Positions 56,501-64,000 of a stretch of DNA of 64,000 nt are shown here, in pieces. The stretch comes from Salisediminibacterium beveridgei (GTDB lineage: Bacteria > Bacillota > Bacilli > Bacillales > Salisediminibacteriaceae): contig NZ_CP012502.1 of the NCBI RefSeq assembly GCF_001721685.1, forward strand, positions 1,674,001 to 1,738,000, given 5' to 3'. The position numbers and the translations under genes are program-made. The notes below the pieces were generated by a model. It saw nothing but the letters and a program-made list of their open reading frames with translations, searched no databases and was not told the origin of the DNA. Numbering within the stretch: position 1 is the stretch's first letter; every line of letters begins with the position of its first letter.

Positions 56501-57267
56501 GAGACCTTGCACCTGTTCCTGGTGATTTGAATGAAGAAGAGCAGGTGAAACATATATTTGAGTGGGAATACCCATTTGAACAGGCGACGAAGTTCCAATC
56601 GAAACAAACGGTTTCCGAATTGAAAGCGGGACTTGATTCAGATTACAGTGATGACCGGTTTATTTTTTCATTTCGTCCTGATTTTGCTGAACGCCCCGGA
56701 TTTCTTCAACAAAATCTTTTGAAACCCTCTGAAAAAGGGACGCTGATGCATATGGTAATGCAACTGATCGACTTACAACACACATCCGAACAAGAGCTGA
56801 ACGATCAGCTTCAAAATTGGGTGTCAGAGAATCGCTTAAGTATTGAGGAAGCCAAACAGCTCAATGTAGCTCAAGCTGCAGCGTTTTTCAAAACAACGAT
56901 TGGTCAGGAAATGAAACAAGCTGAAGAGGTGTGGCGGGAATTGCCCTTTACTCATGCGATCCCCGCAGAATCCGCGTATCCGGATTGGCAAAAAGAAAAG
57001 GGGGAAGAAGATGTTTTCATTCAGGGGATGGTCGATGTTATATTTCGAAATAGCACAGGAGAACTCATTATGATTGATTATAAAACGGATCAGATCTCAC
57101 AAGACTTGGCTTCTGATGAAGCCGTCGCTGCCCACTTCTCAGAAAAGTATAAGGTTCAGCTTGAATTTTATCAAAAAGCAATCGAGAGCAGCTGGAATGA
57201 ACCAATTGAGAGCTGTTTGCTTTATCTGATGGAAGCTGATCAAATCGTAGAAGTTCACTCGAAATAA
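53557..57267 (+). CDS. addA: ATP-dependent helicase/nuclease subunit A
   Basis: 1,236-residue UvrD/Rep-like helicase plus nuclease. Walker A AAAGSGKTAVLVERI (about 32-46), motif II EIMTDEYQDTN (about 403-413), VGDVKQSIYRFR (about 428), SMNFRSR (about 468), MTVHKSKGLEYPVVILPG (about 791-808) and VLYVAMTRAKEQL (about 866-878). The C-terminal nuclease has GTLMHMVMQ and IMIDYKTDQI (about 1170-1180). Together with AddB it feeds RecA. The start overlaps addB, preceded by GGAGGAGGT. Confidence 0.97.
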   Translation: MEIKPKPPEVKWTDEQWQAIAAEGNNLLVAAAAGSGKTAVLVERIIYKITNTEKQTDLDRLLIVTFTNAAAAEMRHRIGEALEDKIAEKPESLHLKRQLTLLQKANISTLHSFCMNIVREYYYLIDIDPSFRILDDTEGVLLKDEVMESLFDEAYSSDNPSAFYDLVDRYSSDRNDEGLKNIILDLHDFSLSHPNPEEWLQSAAAVYTSVVKGNYKTDEWFRELHFVISDLISEALLLFEQAVNLINAHDGFEKYQETIENEYATILKISETEDVAEQFEQLQKVSFQSLKPLTKKDMFEPEIKDAITNARNEAKGKITTLKEKFVFQSLDDSLADTGDLAFSVENLMNLVSAFSMKYEEEKKEKSVVDFSDLEHYALSILNMNHHGEEIAKQYRDYFVEIMTDEYQDTNRVQEAILRLVSQKDNRFMVGDVKQSIYRFRLADPGLFLEKYRHYTSDGSGDGMVIDLSMNFRSRDEILSSVNYLFKQFMDEKAGELEYDDAAALVTGNLSFPEEENLHTDFHLIDLMKDGNDHSSIPDTEAEEDLSAAEAESLAMIERIQDMLSNQRVYDPEKKSYRKMQYRDIVILVRSMTWSDTFMESFKQAGIPLYADVSKGYFSAIEVQIMLSLLKIIDNPHQDVPLASVLRSPIAGLSSEEMAEIRIQGSGNDFFHDVMRFPELDLQNSEELQIKITSFLNRLKNWRNKARATSLSSFIWKLYGDTGYFDYAGGMPGGKQRQANLKALYDRAKAYEKTSFRGLYRFLKFIEKMEQRGDDLGEARSIGEQEDVVRLMTVHKSKGLEYPVVILPGLNRPFNRMDFRQPYLMHQKLGFGTRWFDPELRVVSPSLPHEVMKQVASKEMLAEEMRVLYVAMTRAKEQLILIGSSKNAEKEVMKWSEKASAKQIKLPIFSRMNANTYLDWMMPAILRHPDVQEIVKDDGTYPVADFTIRDRSKWTFRNVLSNELSLPRTSDSMRDEELYQSLRDLAPVPGDLNEEEQVKHIFEWEYPFEQATKFQSKQTVSELKAGLDSDYSDDRFIFSFRPDFAERPGFLQQNLLKPSEKGTLMHMVMQLIDLQHTSEQELNDQLQNWVSENRLSIEEAKQLNVAQAAAFFKTTIGQEMKQAEEVWRELPFTHAIPAESAYPDWQKEKGEEDVFIQGMVDVIFRNSTGELIMIDYKTDQISQDLASDEAVAAHFSEKYKVQLEFYQKAIESSWNEPIESCLLYLMEADQIVEVHSK

Positions 57268-57427
57268 CCGTTAAGGACATCGCTATTTCTATTTACAACT
57301 ATCATAATGGTGGAATTGTTCGAGGAATTGTCACCTTCTTGCATTGAATCCTTTGTTTTTTCATATATAATCGAAGTAGATTAAGGATTCGGAATCCAGT
57401 AAGAGTCAATGAGAGGTGATTAAAGCG

Positions 57428-57745
57428 ATGATCTACTATTTCATAACAAAAGAAGAACTGGCATTTGCCCTCGAGGAAGAGGAGTACTTCCCTGATTATT
57501 TTGATGACACAGGTTATATATCCTGCGTTTCTGAGAAAACAGTTCCCGCAATGATAGCAGAATTGAATACTGATCAGGAATACGTGATTCTCAAATTTGA
57601 TGATCAGCTCCTCGAAAGTGCTGTAATCTATGAAGATATCGAGGATACAGGAATTATGCAGCCTCATGTATATGGATTTCTTAATATGGACGCGCTGATT
57701 GAAGCGGAAGAAGTCGAGCGAACGAAAATTAAAATACCTACCTGA
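57428..57745 (+). CDS. DUF952-like small protein
   Basis: 105-residue soluble protein. The DUF952 pattern is visible: an aromatic start MIYYFITKEELAFALEEEEY, GYISCVSEKTVPAMIAEL (about 28-45, corresponding to the usual GFIHCS), DQEYVILKFDDQLLESAV and HVYGFLNMDALIEAEEV. The usual His in the GFIHC motif is Ser here. Function unknown. The start at 57428 is preceded by AGAGGTGATT. It lies 160 bp after addA and has its own terminator. Confidence 0.7.
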   Translation: MIYYFITKEELAFALEEEEYFPDYFDDTGYISCVSEKTVPAMIAELNTDQEYVILKFDDQLLESAVIYEDIEDTGIMQPHVYGFLNMDALIEAEEVERTKIKIPT

Positions 57746-57751
57746 ATTTGA

Positions 57752-57787
57752 AAAACCCCGGATCATATCAATATGATCCGGGGTTTT
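57752..57787. terminator. bidirectional terminator between DUF952 and ABC-F genes
   Basis: AACCCCGGATCAT with ATGATCCGGGGTT (57754-57785) around a short loop; A-run before and T-run after. Confidence 0.85.
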
Positions 57788-57807
57788 ATCGCTTTTGAAG
57801 AATTCAA

Positions 57808-59403
57808 TTACTTTACTGCTTCCTTCATAAACTCTTCATAGGTTATTTTCTTGTTTACAATGGAACCGTCATCTTTTATATCAATAATCCGTGTAGCGAG
57901 GGTCTGATTCATTTGTAAATCATGCGTTGTGAAAATCATTGCACCCTTAAAACTGATGAGGCCATTATTCAATGCGGTGATACTCTCGAGATCCAAATGG
58001 TTTGTAGGCTCATCGAGTAGAAGGACATTTGCGCCGCTTAACATCATCTTTGATAACATACAACGTACTTTTTCTCCTCCGGATAAGACAGAAGCACTTT
58101 TTTTCGCTTCTTCACCTGAAAAGAGCATTCTTCCTAAGAAACCTCTGATAAATGTTTCAGTTTGGTCCTCCGGTGAATATTGTCTGAGCCATTCAACTAA
58201 AGGCATATCCTGGCCTTCAAAATAAGGACTGTTATCTCTTGGGAAATAAGCCTGTGAGGTTGTGATTCCCCATTTATAAGAGCCTTCGTCAGGTTCGATT
58301 TCACCCATTAGAATTTGCATCAAAGCAGACTTGGCCATTTCGTTGGAACCAGTCAAGGCAACTTTATCGTCTCGATCAAGAATAAAGCTGACATTATCCA
58401 ACACTTTCACACCATTGATTGTCTTACTTACTCCTTCAACTGTCAAAAGATCGTTTCCGATCTCTCGTTCTGGTTTGAAGGCAATGTAAGGATATTTTCT
58501 TGAAGAAGGCTGGATATCATCCAATTCAATCTTATCCAGTAATTTCTTCCGGGAAGTGGCCTGTTTTGATTTGGAGGCATTCGCACTGAATCTTGCAATA
58601 AATTGTTTCAGTTCCTCGATTTTCTCTTCTTTTTTCTTGTTTTGATCCTGCGCCATACGAAGTGCAAGTTGACTTGATTCATACCAGAAATCATAGTTCC
58701 CGACATACAGTTGAATTTTCCCATAATCTAAATCTGCAATGTGCGTGCAGACATGATTCAAAAAGTGGCGGTCATGGGATACGACAATGACTGTATTCTT
58801 AAATTGAATCAGAAATTCTTCAAGCCAGTGGATCGCTTCCATATCCAGACCATTTGTCGGCTCATCAAGAAGCAGTACATCGGGATTGCCAAACAGTGCT
58901 TGTGCAAGAAGAATCTTTACTTTATCTGATTCTGGAAGTTCTGAAAGCGTCTTGTCATGCGCCGAAGCGTGAATACCCAATCCTTTCAGAAGCAAAGCGG
59001 CATCTGATTCAGCCTCATAACCATTCATTTCAGCAAATTCACCTTCGAGTTCAGCAGCTTTCATGCCATCTTCATCAGAAAAATCCGGTTTCATATAAAT
59101 AGCATCTTTTTCCTGACGGACCTTGTAAAGTCTTTCATGTCCCATAACAACAACATCGAGGACATTTTCAGAATCATATGCATAGTGATCTTGACGAAGT
59201 ACAGCCATTCGATGGTCTGGCGGAAGTGAAACATTCCCCGCTTGAGCATCGAGGTCTCCTGAAAGTATTTTCAGAAAAGTTGATTTTCCTGCACCATTTG
59301 CCCCGATTAAACCGTAACAATTGCCCGGTGTGAATTTAATTGTGACATCTTCAAATAACTTCTGATCGCCAAAGCGAAGACTTACTCCATTTACGTTTAA
59401 CAT
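57808..59403 (-). CDS. ABC-F ATPase, YkpA/YbiT-like
   Basis: 531-residue soluble protein with two ABC domains and no membrane part, acting on ribosomes rather than in transport. First Walker A GANGAGKSTFLK (about 35-46), signature LSELPESDKVKIL (variant), second signature LSGGEKVRCMLSK (about 440). Walker B LLLDEPTNGLDMEA and LLLDEPTNHLDLES. The linker (about 238-310) is basic and coiled. The segment VMGHERLYKVRQEKDAIY is characteristic of YkpA. The second Walker A is degenerate: TGSNEMAKSALMQ. No strong ribosome binding site is obvious beyond AAGGATGA upstream. Confidence 0.9.
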   Translation of the reverse strand: MLNVNGVSLRFGDQKLFEDVTIKFTPGNCYGLIGANGAGKSTFLKILSGDLDAQAGNVSLPPDHRMAVLRQDHYAYDSENVLDVVVMGHERLYKVRQEKDAIYMKPDFSDEDGMKAAELEGEFAEMNGYEAESDAALLLKGLGIHASAHDKTLSELPESDKVKILLAQALFGNPDVLLLDEPTNGLDMEAIHWLEEFLIQFKNTVIVVSHDRHFLNHVCTHIADLDYGKIQLYVGNYDFWYESSQLALRMAQDQNKKKEEKIEELKQFIARFSANASKSKQATSRKKLLDKIELDDIQPSSRKYPYIAFKPEREIGNDLLTVEGVSKTINGVKVLDNVSFILDRDDKVALTGSNEMAKSALMQILMGEIEPDEGSYKWGITTSQAYFPRDNSPYFEGQDMPLVEWLRQYSPEDQTETFIRGFLGRMLFSGEEAKKSASVLSGGEKVRCMLSKMMLSGANVLLLDEPTNHLDLESITALNNGLISFKGAMIFTTHDLQMNQTLATRIIDIKDDGSIVNKKITYEEFMKEAVK

Positions 59404-59533
59404 GTTTATACATCATCCTTCTCATTAAAATCCTCATGAATTATAACATCTTTTGATGAAGATTACGAATCTTGTTTCAGCTGTTATTTCACTCATTCAC
59501 AATTCTGACACATGTAAGCGAATTCAGAAATTT

Positions 59534-59551
59534 TTGTGAAACAATTCACAT
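59534..59551. promoter_or_regulatory. Rex-like operator 1 upstream of adhE
   Basis: TTGTGA-AACAAT-TCACAT: one mismatch to TTGTGA-N6-TCACAA. It lies about 100 bp before the adhE start. Confidence 0.7.
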
Positions 59552-59602
59552 TTTAGACATAGATTTTTTATTTCAGCCATTATACAATGAACTCAGTTAG
59601 TT

Positions 59603-59620
59603 AAGTGAAATACTTCACAA
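59603..59620. promoter_or_regulatory. Rex-like operator 2 in the adhE leader
   Basis: AAGTGA-AATACT-TCACAA, which on the minus strand reads TTGTGA-AGTATT-TCACTT. It is 22 bp before the ATG and downstream of TATACAAT (59581-59588), so binding would block transcription. Confidence 0.7.
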
Positions 59621-59641
59621 TCTTTTTAGGAGGCGTTAACT

Positions 59642-62245
59642 ATGGCAGTTGAAGAGAAAGACTTAAAGAAACAAGGAAGTACAGAGGCAATGATCAACAA
59701 ACTCGTTCAAAAAGGACAAGAAGCATATGAATCATTTTTGAACTACAACCAAGAGGAAATCGATCAGATCGTTAAAGAAATGGCATTGGCAGGTCTTGAT
59801 CAGCACATGCCGCTTGCAAAAATGGCAGTTGAAGAGACAGGACGTGGTGTGTATGAAGATAAAATCATCAAGAACATTTTCGCCACTGAATATGTCTATC
59901 ATGGTATAAAATATGATAAAACTGTTGGGGTCGTCAGTGAGAATGAACATGAAGAAATGATTGAAATTGCTGAGCCAGTGGGTGTTGTTGCCGGTGTTAC
60001 ACCAGTGACGAACCCGACGTCCACAACGATGTTTAAAATTCTGATTGCAATTAAAACGAGAAACCCGATTATTTTCGCATTTCACCCTTCTGCACAGAAA
60101 TGCAGTTCTAAAGCAGCTGAAATCCTTTATGAAGCTGCACTGAAAGCTGGGGCACCAGAAGGTTGTATCCAGTGGGTTCCAAAACCATCGATTGATGCAA
60201 CGCAGGCACTGATGAATCATGATGGTGTCGCTATGGTACTTGCAACAGGAGGAGCAGGCATGGTGAAATCAGCATACAGCACCGGTAAACCAGCATTGGG
60301 CGTCGGACCGGGTAATGTGCCATGCTTCATTGAACGAAGTGCAAACATCAAACAGGCAGTAAACGATTTGATTCTATCTAAAACATTCGATAATGGTATG
60401 ATTTGCGCATCCGAACAAGCCGTTATTATCGAAGCACCGATTTATCAGGACACAAAGAAAGAGTTGATTGATAATAACTGTTATTTCTTGAACAAAGAAG
60501 AGCGTGAAAAAGTGGAGAAGCTCGTCATCAATGAGAATACATGCGCTGTGAATCCGACAATCGTCGGCATGCCAGCTGCAAAAATTGCTGAAATGGCAGG
60601 AGTTACTGTCCCTGCAGAAACTAAGATTTTAATCGCAGAACTTAAAACTGTTGGACCTGAATCACCATTATCAAGAGAAAAATTAAGCCCGGTTCTTGCT
60701 TGCTTCAAAGTGAAAGACCGTGAAGAAGGTTACAAGCGTTCCCAGGAGATGCTTGAATTTGGAGGTCTGGGACACTCTGCAGTAATTCATTCTGAGAATG
60801 AAGAGGTTATACGTGAATTCGGCATGCGAATGAAGGCAGGTCGTATTATTAATAACAGTCCTTCTTCACAAGGAGCAATTGGTGACATTTATAATGGCTA
60901 TCTGCCATCACTAACGCTCGGTTGTGGTTCGCATGGTCATAACTCTGTGTCACAGAATGTCGGTACCATTAACCTGGTCAACTTTAAGAAAATCGGAAAG
61001 CGCCGAAACAATATGCAGTGGTTTAAAGTACCACCGCGCATCTATTTCGAAAAAAATGCGACACAATATCTTGAAAAGATGCCTAATATCTCTCGTGCAA
61101 TGATCGTTACAGATGAAATCATGATGAAGATGGGGTATGTGGATAAAGTATTATACTACCTGAATAAACGTCCGGACGGTATTCAATATGAAGTATTCTC
61201 AGATGTTGAGGCTGATCCGAGTATCGAAACCGTTATGAAAGGCGCAGAGATGATGCGCAGGTTCGAACCTGATGTCATCATTACACTCGGTGGCGGTTCA
61301 CCAATGGACGCTGCCAAAGGCATGTGGTTGTTCTATGAGAACCCGGATCTTGATTTCAATGGCTTAAAGCAAAAATTTCTCGATATCCGTAAACGGGTGT
61401 TTAAATACCCTAAGCTCGGAAAACGCGCGCAATTTGTAGCGATTCCGACCACATCAGGAACAGGTTCTGAAGTCACATCCTTCTCTGTTATCACAGACAA
61501 GGCAAATCAGACGAAGTATCCTCTTGCCGACTATGAACTAACACCGGATGTAGCCATTATTGACCCGGTTTATGTCAAATCCGTTCCGCCATCTGTAACT
61601 GCTGATACGGGGATGGACGTACTGACTCATGCCATTGAAGCATATGTGTCTGTTCTTGCGAATGACTATACTGATGGTTTGGCTATGAAAGCCATTGAAC
61701 TGGTATTTGAATATCTGCCGAAAGCATACGCAAATGGAAATGATGAAGTAGCAAGAGAAAAAGTTCACAATGCATCAACCATTGCGGGTATGGCGTTTGC
61801 CAATGCGTTCCTGGGAATCAATCACAGTCTGGCTCATAAACTGGGAGCAGAATTCCACATTGCACACGGTCGCTCCAATACGATTTTAATGCCTCATGTG
61901 ATCCGTTATAATGCCAAGAAGCCTACAAAATTCGCGGCATTCCCTAAGTATAACCACTTTAAAGCCGATGAGCGCTATGCAGACATTGCACGCCGTCTCG
62001 GGTTACCTGCTGCAACCACAGAACAGGGCGTGGAAAGCCTTGCACAGGCAGTGATTGAACTGGCAAAAGGAATGAACATTCCAATGAGTATTGCACAATG
62101 CGGTGTAGATCAGAAAGACTTCGAAAAAGTTGTTGATGACCTTGCTGATCGCGCATTTGAAGATCAGTGCACGACAGCTAATCCGAAACTTCCACTTGTG
62201 ACAGAATTAGCTGAAATTTACAGACAAGCTTATAAAGGGGTATAA
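59642..62245 (+). CDS. adhE: bifunctional acetaldehyde-CoA / alcohol dehydrogenase
   Basis: 867-residue fusion that reduces acetyl-CoA to acetaldehyde and then ethanol, using two NADH. The N-terminal aldehyde dehydrogenase half has the catalytic Cys in [12 protein letters not shown] (about 258) and [10 protein letters not shown]. The C-terminal iron-dependent ADH half has [16 protein letters not shown] (about 549-564), [12 protein letters not shown] and the metal-binding [16 protein letters not shown] (about 730-745). Length is normal; it forms spirosomes in other bacteria. AGGAGGCG precedes the ATG. Two Rex-like boxes upstream suggest induction by high NADH. It works with PflB. Confidence 0.97.
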   Translation: MAVEEKDLKKQGSTEAMINKLVQKGQEAYESFLNYNQEEIDQIVKEMALAGLDQHMPLAKMAVEETGRGVYEDKIIKNIFATEYVYHGIKYDKTVGVVSENEHEEMIEIAEPVGVVAGVTPVTNPTSTTMFKILIAIKTRNPIIFAFHPSAQKCSSKAAEILYEAALKAGAPEGCIQWVPKPSIDATQALMNHDGVAMVLATGGAGMVKSAYSTGKPALGVGPGNVPCFIERSANIKQAVNDLILSKTFDNGMICASEQAVIIEAPIYQDTKKELIDNNCYFLNKEEREKVEKLVINENTCAVNPTIVGMPAAKIAEMAGVTVPAETKILIAELKTVGPESPLSREKLSPVLACFKVKDREEGYKRSQEMLEFGGLGHSAVIHSENEEVIREFGMRMKAGRIINNSPSSQGAIGDIYNGYLPSLTLGCGSHGHNSVSQNVGTINLVNFKKIGKRRNNMQWFKVPPRIYFEKNATQYLEKMPNISRAMIVTDEIMMKMGYVDKVLYYLNKRPDGIQYEVFSDVEADPSIETVMKGAEMMRRFEPDVIITLGGGSPMDAAKGMWLFYENPDLDFNGLKQKFLDIRKRVFKYPKLGKRAQFVAIPTTSGTGSEVTSFSVITDKANQTKYPLADYELTPDVAIIDPVYVKSVPPSVTADTGMDVLTHAIEAYVSVLANDYTDGLAMKAIELVFEYLPKAYANGNDEVAREKVHNASTIAGMAFANAFLGINHSLAHKLGAEFHIAHGRSNTILMPHVIRYNAKKPTKFAAFPKYNHFKADERYADIARRLGLPAATTEQGVESLAQAVIELAKGMNIPMSIAQCGVDQKDFEKVVDDLADRAFEDQCTTANPKLPLVTELAEIYRQAYKGV

Positions 62246-62250
62246 TTAAT

Positions 62251-62287
62251 AAAGAGCGATCTCTCCAAAATGGAGTGATCGCTCTTT
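62251..62287. terminator. bidirectional terminator after adhE
   Basis: AAAGAGCGATC (62251-62261) with GATCGCTCTTT (62277-62287), inner CTCCA/TGGAG pairing; T-run on both strands. Confidence 0.82.
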
Positions 62288-62305
62288 CATTAGAAATTCA
62301 TGCGA

Positions 62306-62824
62306 TTAATTCGGTGACCCTTCAATAAATCCTTCATGCTGTTTTTCGTTGATGTTGACCTCGAAATCATGTTTTTGATAAAAGTGAACGAGGCGGTTGA
62401 GGTGATCCCAGTCACGTTTCACAAGCTTTCCAGTAATCCGGTTAATATTCTGATCTATTGCATATGCTTTTAAATGCTTCATACAGATCGACCCCAGTCC
62501 CTGATTAGGTTCTCCCTTGACATCGTCAATATGAAGCTTGAAATTATCATAATAGTGACCCTGAATGGCAAAATCCCAATTACCTTCATATTTGTCATCG
62601 CATGTTTTCGCCATAACCTGGCATTGGTTTTTATCATCTTTGAGAAAAATGACTGTCCAATTGTTGTGCTGATCAGGTTCAATGCCCAGAACTTGCCACT
62701 TCTTTGATATTTCATATATATTTTCTCTCATGATCATCAGTTGAAAAAATAGTGCATCCCGCTCGTTTTCCACTTCTTCTTGAGACTGCTTTTCCATCAT
62801 GGCAAACGCAGATCCTGTATTCAT
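62306..62824 (-). CDS. uncharacterised protein with a possible GNAT fold
   Basis: 172-residue soluble protein. The N-terminal helix (EKQSQEEVENERDALFFQL) is coiled-coil-like. The C-terminal part (about 110-160) has a GNAT-style order: GEPNQGLGSICMKHLKAYA (acetyl-CoA loop candidate QGLGS), then RITGKLVKRDWDHLNR and LVHFYQKHDFEV, the usual FY-x-K-x-x-F end. Acetyltransferase activity is therefore possible but not proven. Start 62824 follows GAGGAGGA; the longer frame to 62860 has no such site. Confidence 0.6.
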   Translation of the reverse strand: MNTGSAFAMMEKQSQEEVENERDALFFQLMIMRENIYEISKKWQVLGIEPDQHNNWTVIFLKDDKNQCQVMAKTCDDKYEGNWDFAIQGHYYDNFKLHIDDVKGEPNQGLGSICMKHLKAYAIDQNINRITGKLVKRDWDHLNRLVHFYQKHDFEVNINEKQHEGFIEGSPN

Positions 62825-62965
62825 TTTATTCCTCCTCACGCCATCATCACTTCTGCTCACAATTTCAGTATTCTAACAGATCTGCCTTTCGAATTCAACC
62901 GGTTCGGAATCGTTTACGATTCTTTCCAAGTTCCGTTATACTGAAGACCTTAAGGGGTGACTGTT

Positions 62966-64000
62966 ATGGACATTGGTGTGGATATCATTAAAAGCAGGGA
63001 AGATGCTTATTTATTTGGTTACCATCAAGGATTGGCATTGAAAAAGATGCCCGTTTATCAAAAGCACGTTAAAAGAAGAAAGAAATCCATCCGGCAATAT
63101 ACGGTGAACGTTGCGGAATTTAATTCATGGATGGCCGATATACAACCCTCCTTATTGGATGAACTTGAGGGTCTCAGTCAAGCACTTGGCTGGCGACTTG
63201 AAGATACCATTCATGAATACGGCGGGTATCAGGATCACTGGAAAAGGTCGGGGTGCAGTGCCATGATGCCTGATGGCCTTTATGCACGAAATTATGATTA
63301 TCACCCTAAAACATATGATGGACGTTTTGTTTTGTATCAACCTCAAAAGGGTTATGGCCATATCGGTTTTGCACAGCGGATCATCGGACGGATGGATGGT
63401 ATGAATCAGAAAGGATTGGCTATCGGATATCATTTCGTCAATCGGTTAAAACCTGGTAAAGGTTTTATTTGTACTACTATCACACGCCTTGTTTTGGAAA
63501 ATTGCAAAGACGTACCTGAAGCCATCCGAATGTTGAAGTACTTGCCGCATCGATTTGCTTTTAATTTTTCTGTGGCCGATCGCTTTGGAAATGCAGCTGT
63601 TGTTGAAGCATCTTCTAAAGGCGTTTTTATTCATAACAACGACATCCGCATTTGCAGTAATCATTTCCGATCGGATGAAAAAGCTTGGGAAAATCGTCAT
63701 TTTCTTGAAGAGACAACTAACCGCTTGCACAATTTAAACGAGGGTTTTGTTCATCATCCGAATCCTCTGGATCTCTTTTATAAAATCAACCACACAAAAC
63801 ATCAGATTGCCAAGACCGATTATCGGAATTTTGCCGGTACGATTCATAGTGTTGTTTACGATACAGTAACCCAACATGTTTATGTTGGGTTAGGAGTTAA
63901 TACACAGCCGCTCTTGATCTCATTTGGAGATTGGATCAATGGGGCCCCCTTGTACTTCAGTAAATTAAAAGGGAAGTTGCCCGATATCGAAGGGGCTGAG
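62966..64000 (+). CDS. C45-family autoproteolytic acyltransferase/hydrolase, 3' end outside window
   Basis: At least 345 residues, open at the window edge with no stop. The pattern matches the Ntn-hydrolase peptidase C45 group (acyl-CoA:6-APA acyltransferase, carcinine hydrolase): RSGCSAMMPDGLYARNYDYHP in pieces (about 93-113), where the Gly-Cys is the expected self-cleavage and nucleophile site, then GMNQKGLAIGYHF (about 145) and the C-terminal NFAGTIHSVVYD. It probably hydrolyses an acyl amide; the substrate is unknown. TTAAGGGGTGA precedes ATG 62966. Confidence 0.8.
   Translation, partial: MDIGVDIIKSREDAYLFGYHQGLALKKMPVYQKHVKRRKKSIRQYTVNVAEFNSWMADIQPSLLDELEGLSQALGWRLEDTIHEYGGYQDHWKRSGCSAMMPDGLYARNYDYHPKTYDGRFVLYQPQKGYGHIGFAQRIIGRMDGMNQKGLAIGYHFVNRLKPGKGFICTTITRLVLENCKDVPEAIRMLKYLPHRFAFNFSVADRFGNAAVVEASSKGVFIHNNDIRICSNHFRSDEKAWENRHFLEETTNRLHNLNEGFVHHPNPLDLFYKINHTKHQIAKTDYRNFAGTIHSVVYDTVTQHVYVGLGVNTQPLLISFGDWINGAPLYFSKLKGKLPDIEGAE

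Noticed and set aside
59732..60220. 162-codon minus-strand frame inside adhE
   Set aside because: Antisense of the aldehyde dehydrogenase domain; Cys/Phe/His-rich composition typical of a shadow.
1..64000. CRISPR arrays, tRNA/rRNA genes, prophage or defence systems
   Set aside because: No spaced direct-repeat array, cloverleaf, rRNA core or phage structural gene was seen anywhere in the window.

Overview
This is ordinary chromosomal DNA of a low-to-mid GC Gram-positive bacterium of the Bacillaceae type. The evidence is the strong AGGAGG-type ribosome binding sites, a valS T-box, a lysine riboswitch on dapA, the AddAB recombination nuclease in place of RecBCD, CGAAC-N4-GTTCG-like LexA boxes, Rex boxes, and paralogs resembling Bacillus YhaQ/YhaP, UvrX/YolD, YkpA and RlmN. 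A BCCT betaine-type carrier, a Na+/H+ antiporter-family protein, a Na/Pi cotransporter-family protein and a NatAB-like exporter would fit a halophilic or alkaliphilic member. The pfl, adhE and glpABC genes point to a facultative anaerobe. The genus cannot be fixed from the sequence alone.

Layout: 1-8.3 kb holds the 3' part of a LonH-like protease, a BCCT transporter, a FapA-like (DUF342) protein, a lipid kinase and a lone trpB. 8.36-10.33 kb is an IS1182/IS1272-type insertion sequence with a long structured leader. 10.3-13.5 kb carries a REC-GGDEF-REC protein and a divergent SOS pair (UvrX-like Y-family polymerase and YolD-like protein) around two LexA boxes. 13.5-16.6 kb is a PadR/DUF2812 operon facing a DUF4349 lipoprotein gene across a repeat-rich control region. 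16.6-24.7 kb has a YhaQP-like ABC exporter, T-box-controlled valS with dat, a Na+/H+ antiporter-family gene and an orphan FliL-like gene. 24.7-28 kb has pfkA, an OsmC-family gene, a decayed small membrane-protein gene and a Gfo/Idh/MocA oxidoreductase. 28-32 kb is the glpABC operon for anaerobic glycerol-3-phosphate oxidation behind a three-hairpin leader. 32-41.9 kb has a Na/Pi cotransporter, a 0.7-kb non-coding stretch ending in a cre-like site, an amidase, a rhodanese-like protein lacking its cysteine, an EamA transporter, rlmN, a membrane trypsin-like protease, an HD-GYP-like protein with no visible HD core, and a divergent prs paralog. 41.8-45 kb is pflBA. 45.3-50 kb has a small HTH-like protein, dapA with its lysine riboswitch, an FAD oxidoreductase, a TVP38-like protein and a FUSC-like protein. 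50-57.3 kb is addBA. 57.4-64 kb has a DUF952 protein, a YkpA-like ABC-F protein, Rex-controlled adhE, a possible GNAT protein and the start of a C45-family acyltransferase/hydrolase that runs off the window.

How the parts connect: pflBA and adhE form a fermentative module (pyruvate to acetyl-CoA plus formate, then acetyl-CoA to ethanol), and both carry Rex-like operators that would tie expression to the NADH/NAD+ ratio. glpABC would feed glycerol-3-phosphate electrons to the quinone pool without oxygen. The SOS pair and addAB are two separate DNA-damage functions. No phage, CRISPR array, tRNA, rRNA or defence island was found. The most notable points are the translational lock and out-of-element stop codon of the IS, a palindromic repeat in the IS leader, the divergent prs, the HD-GYP-like shell, the small frameshifted pseudogene, and the shared Rex sites.
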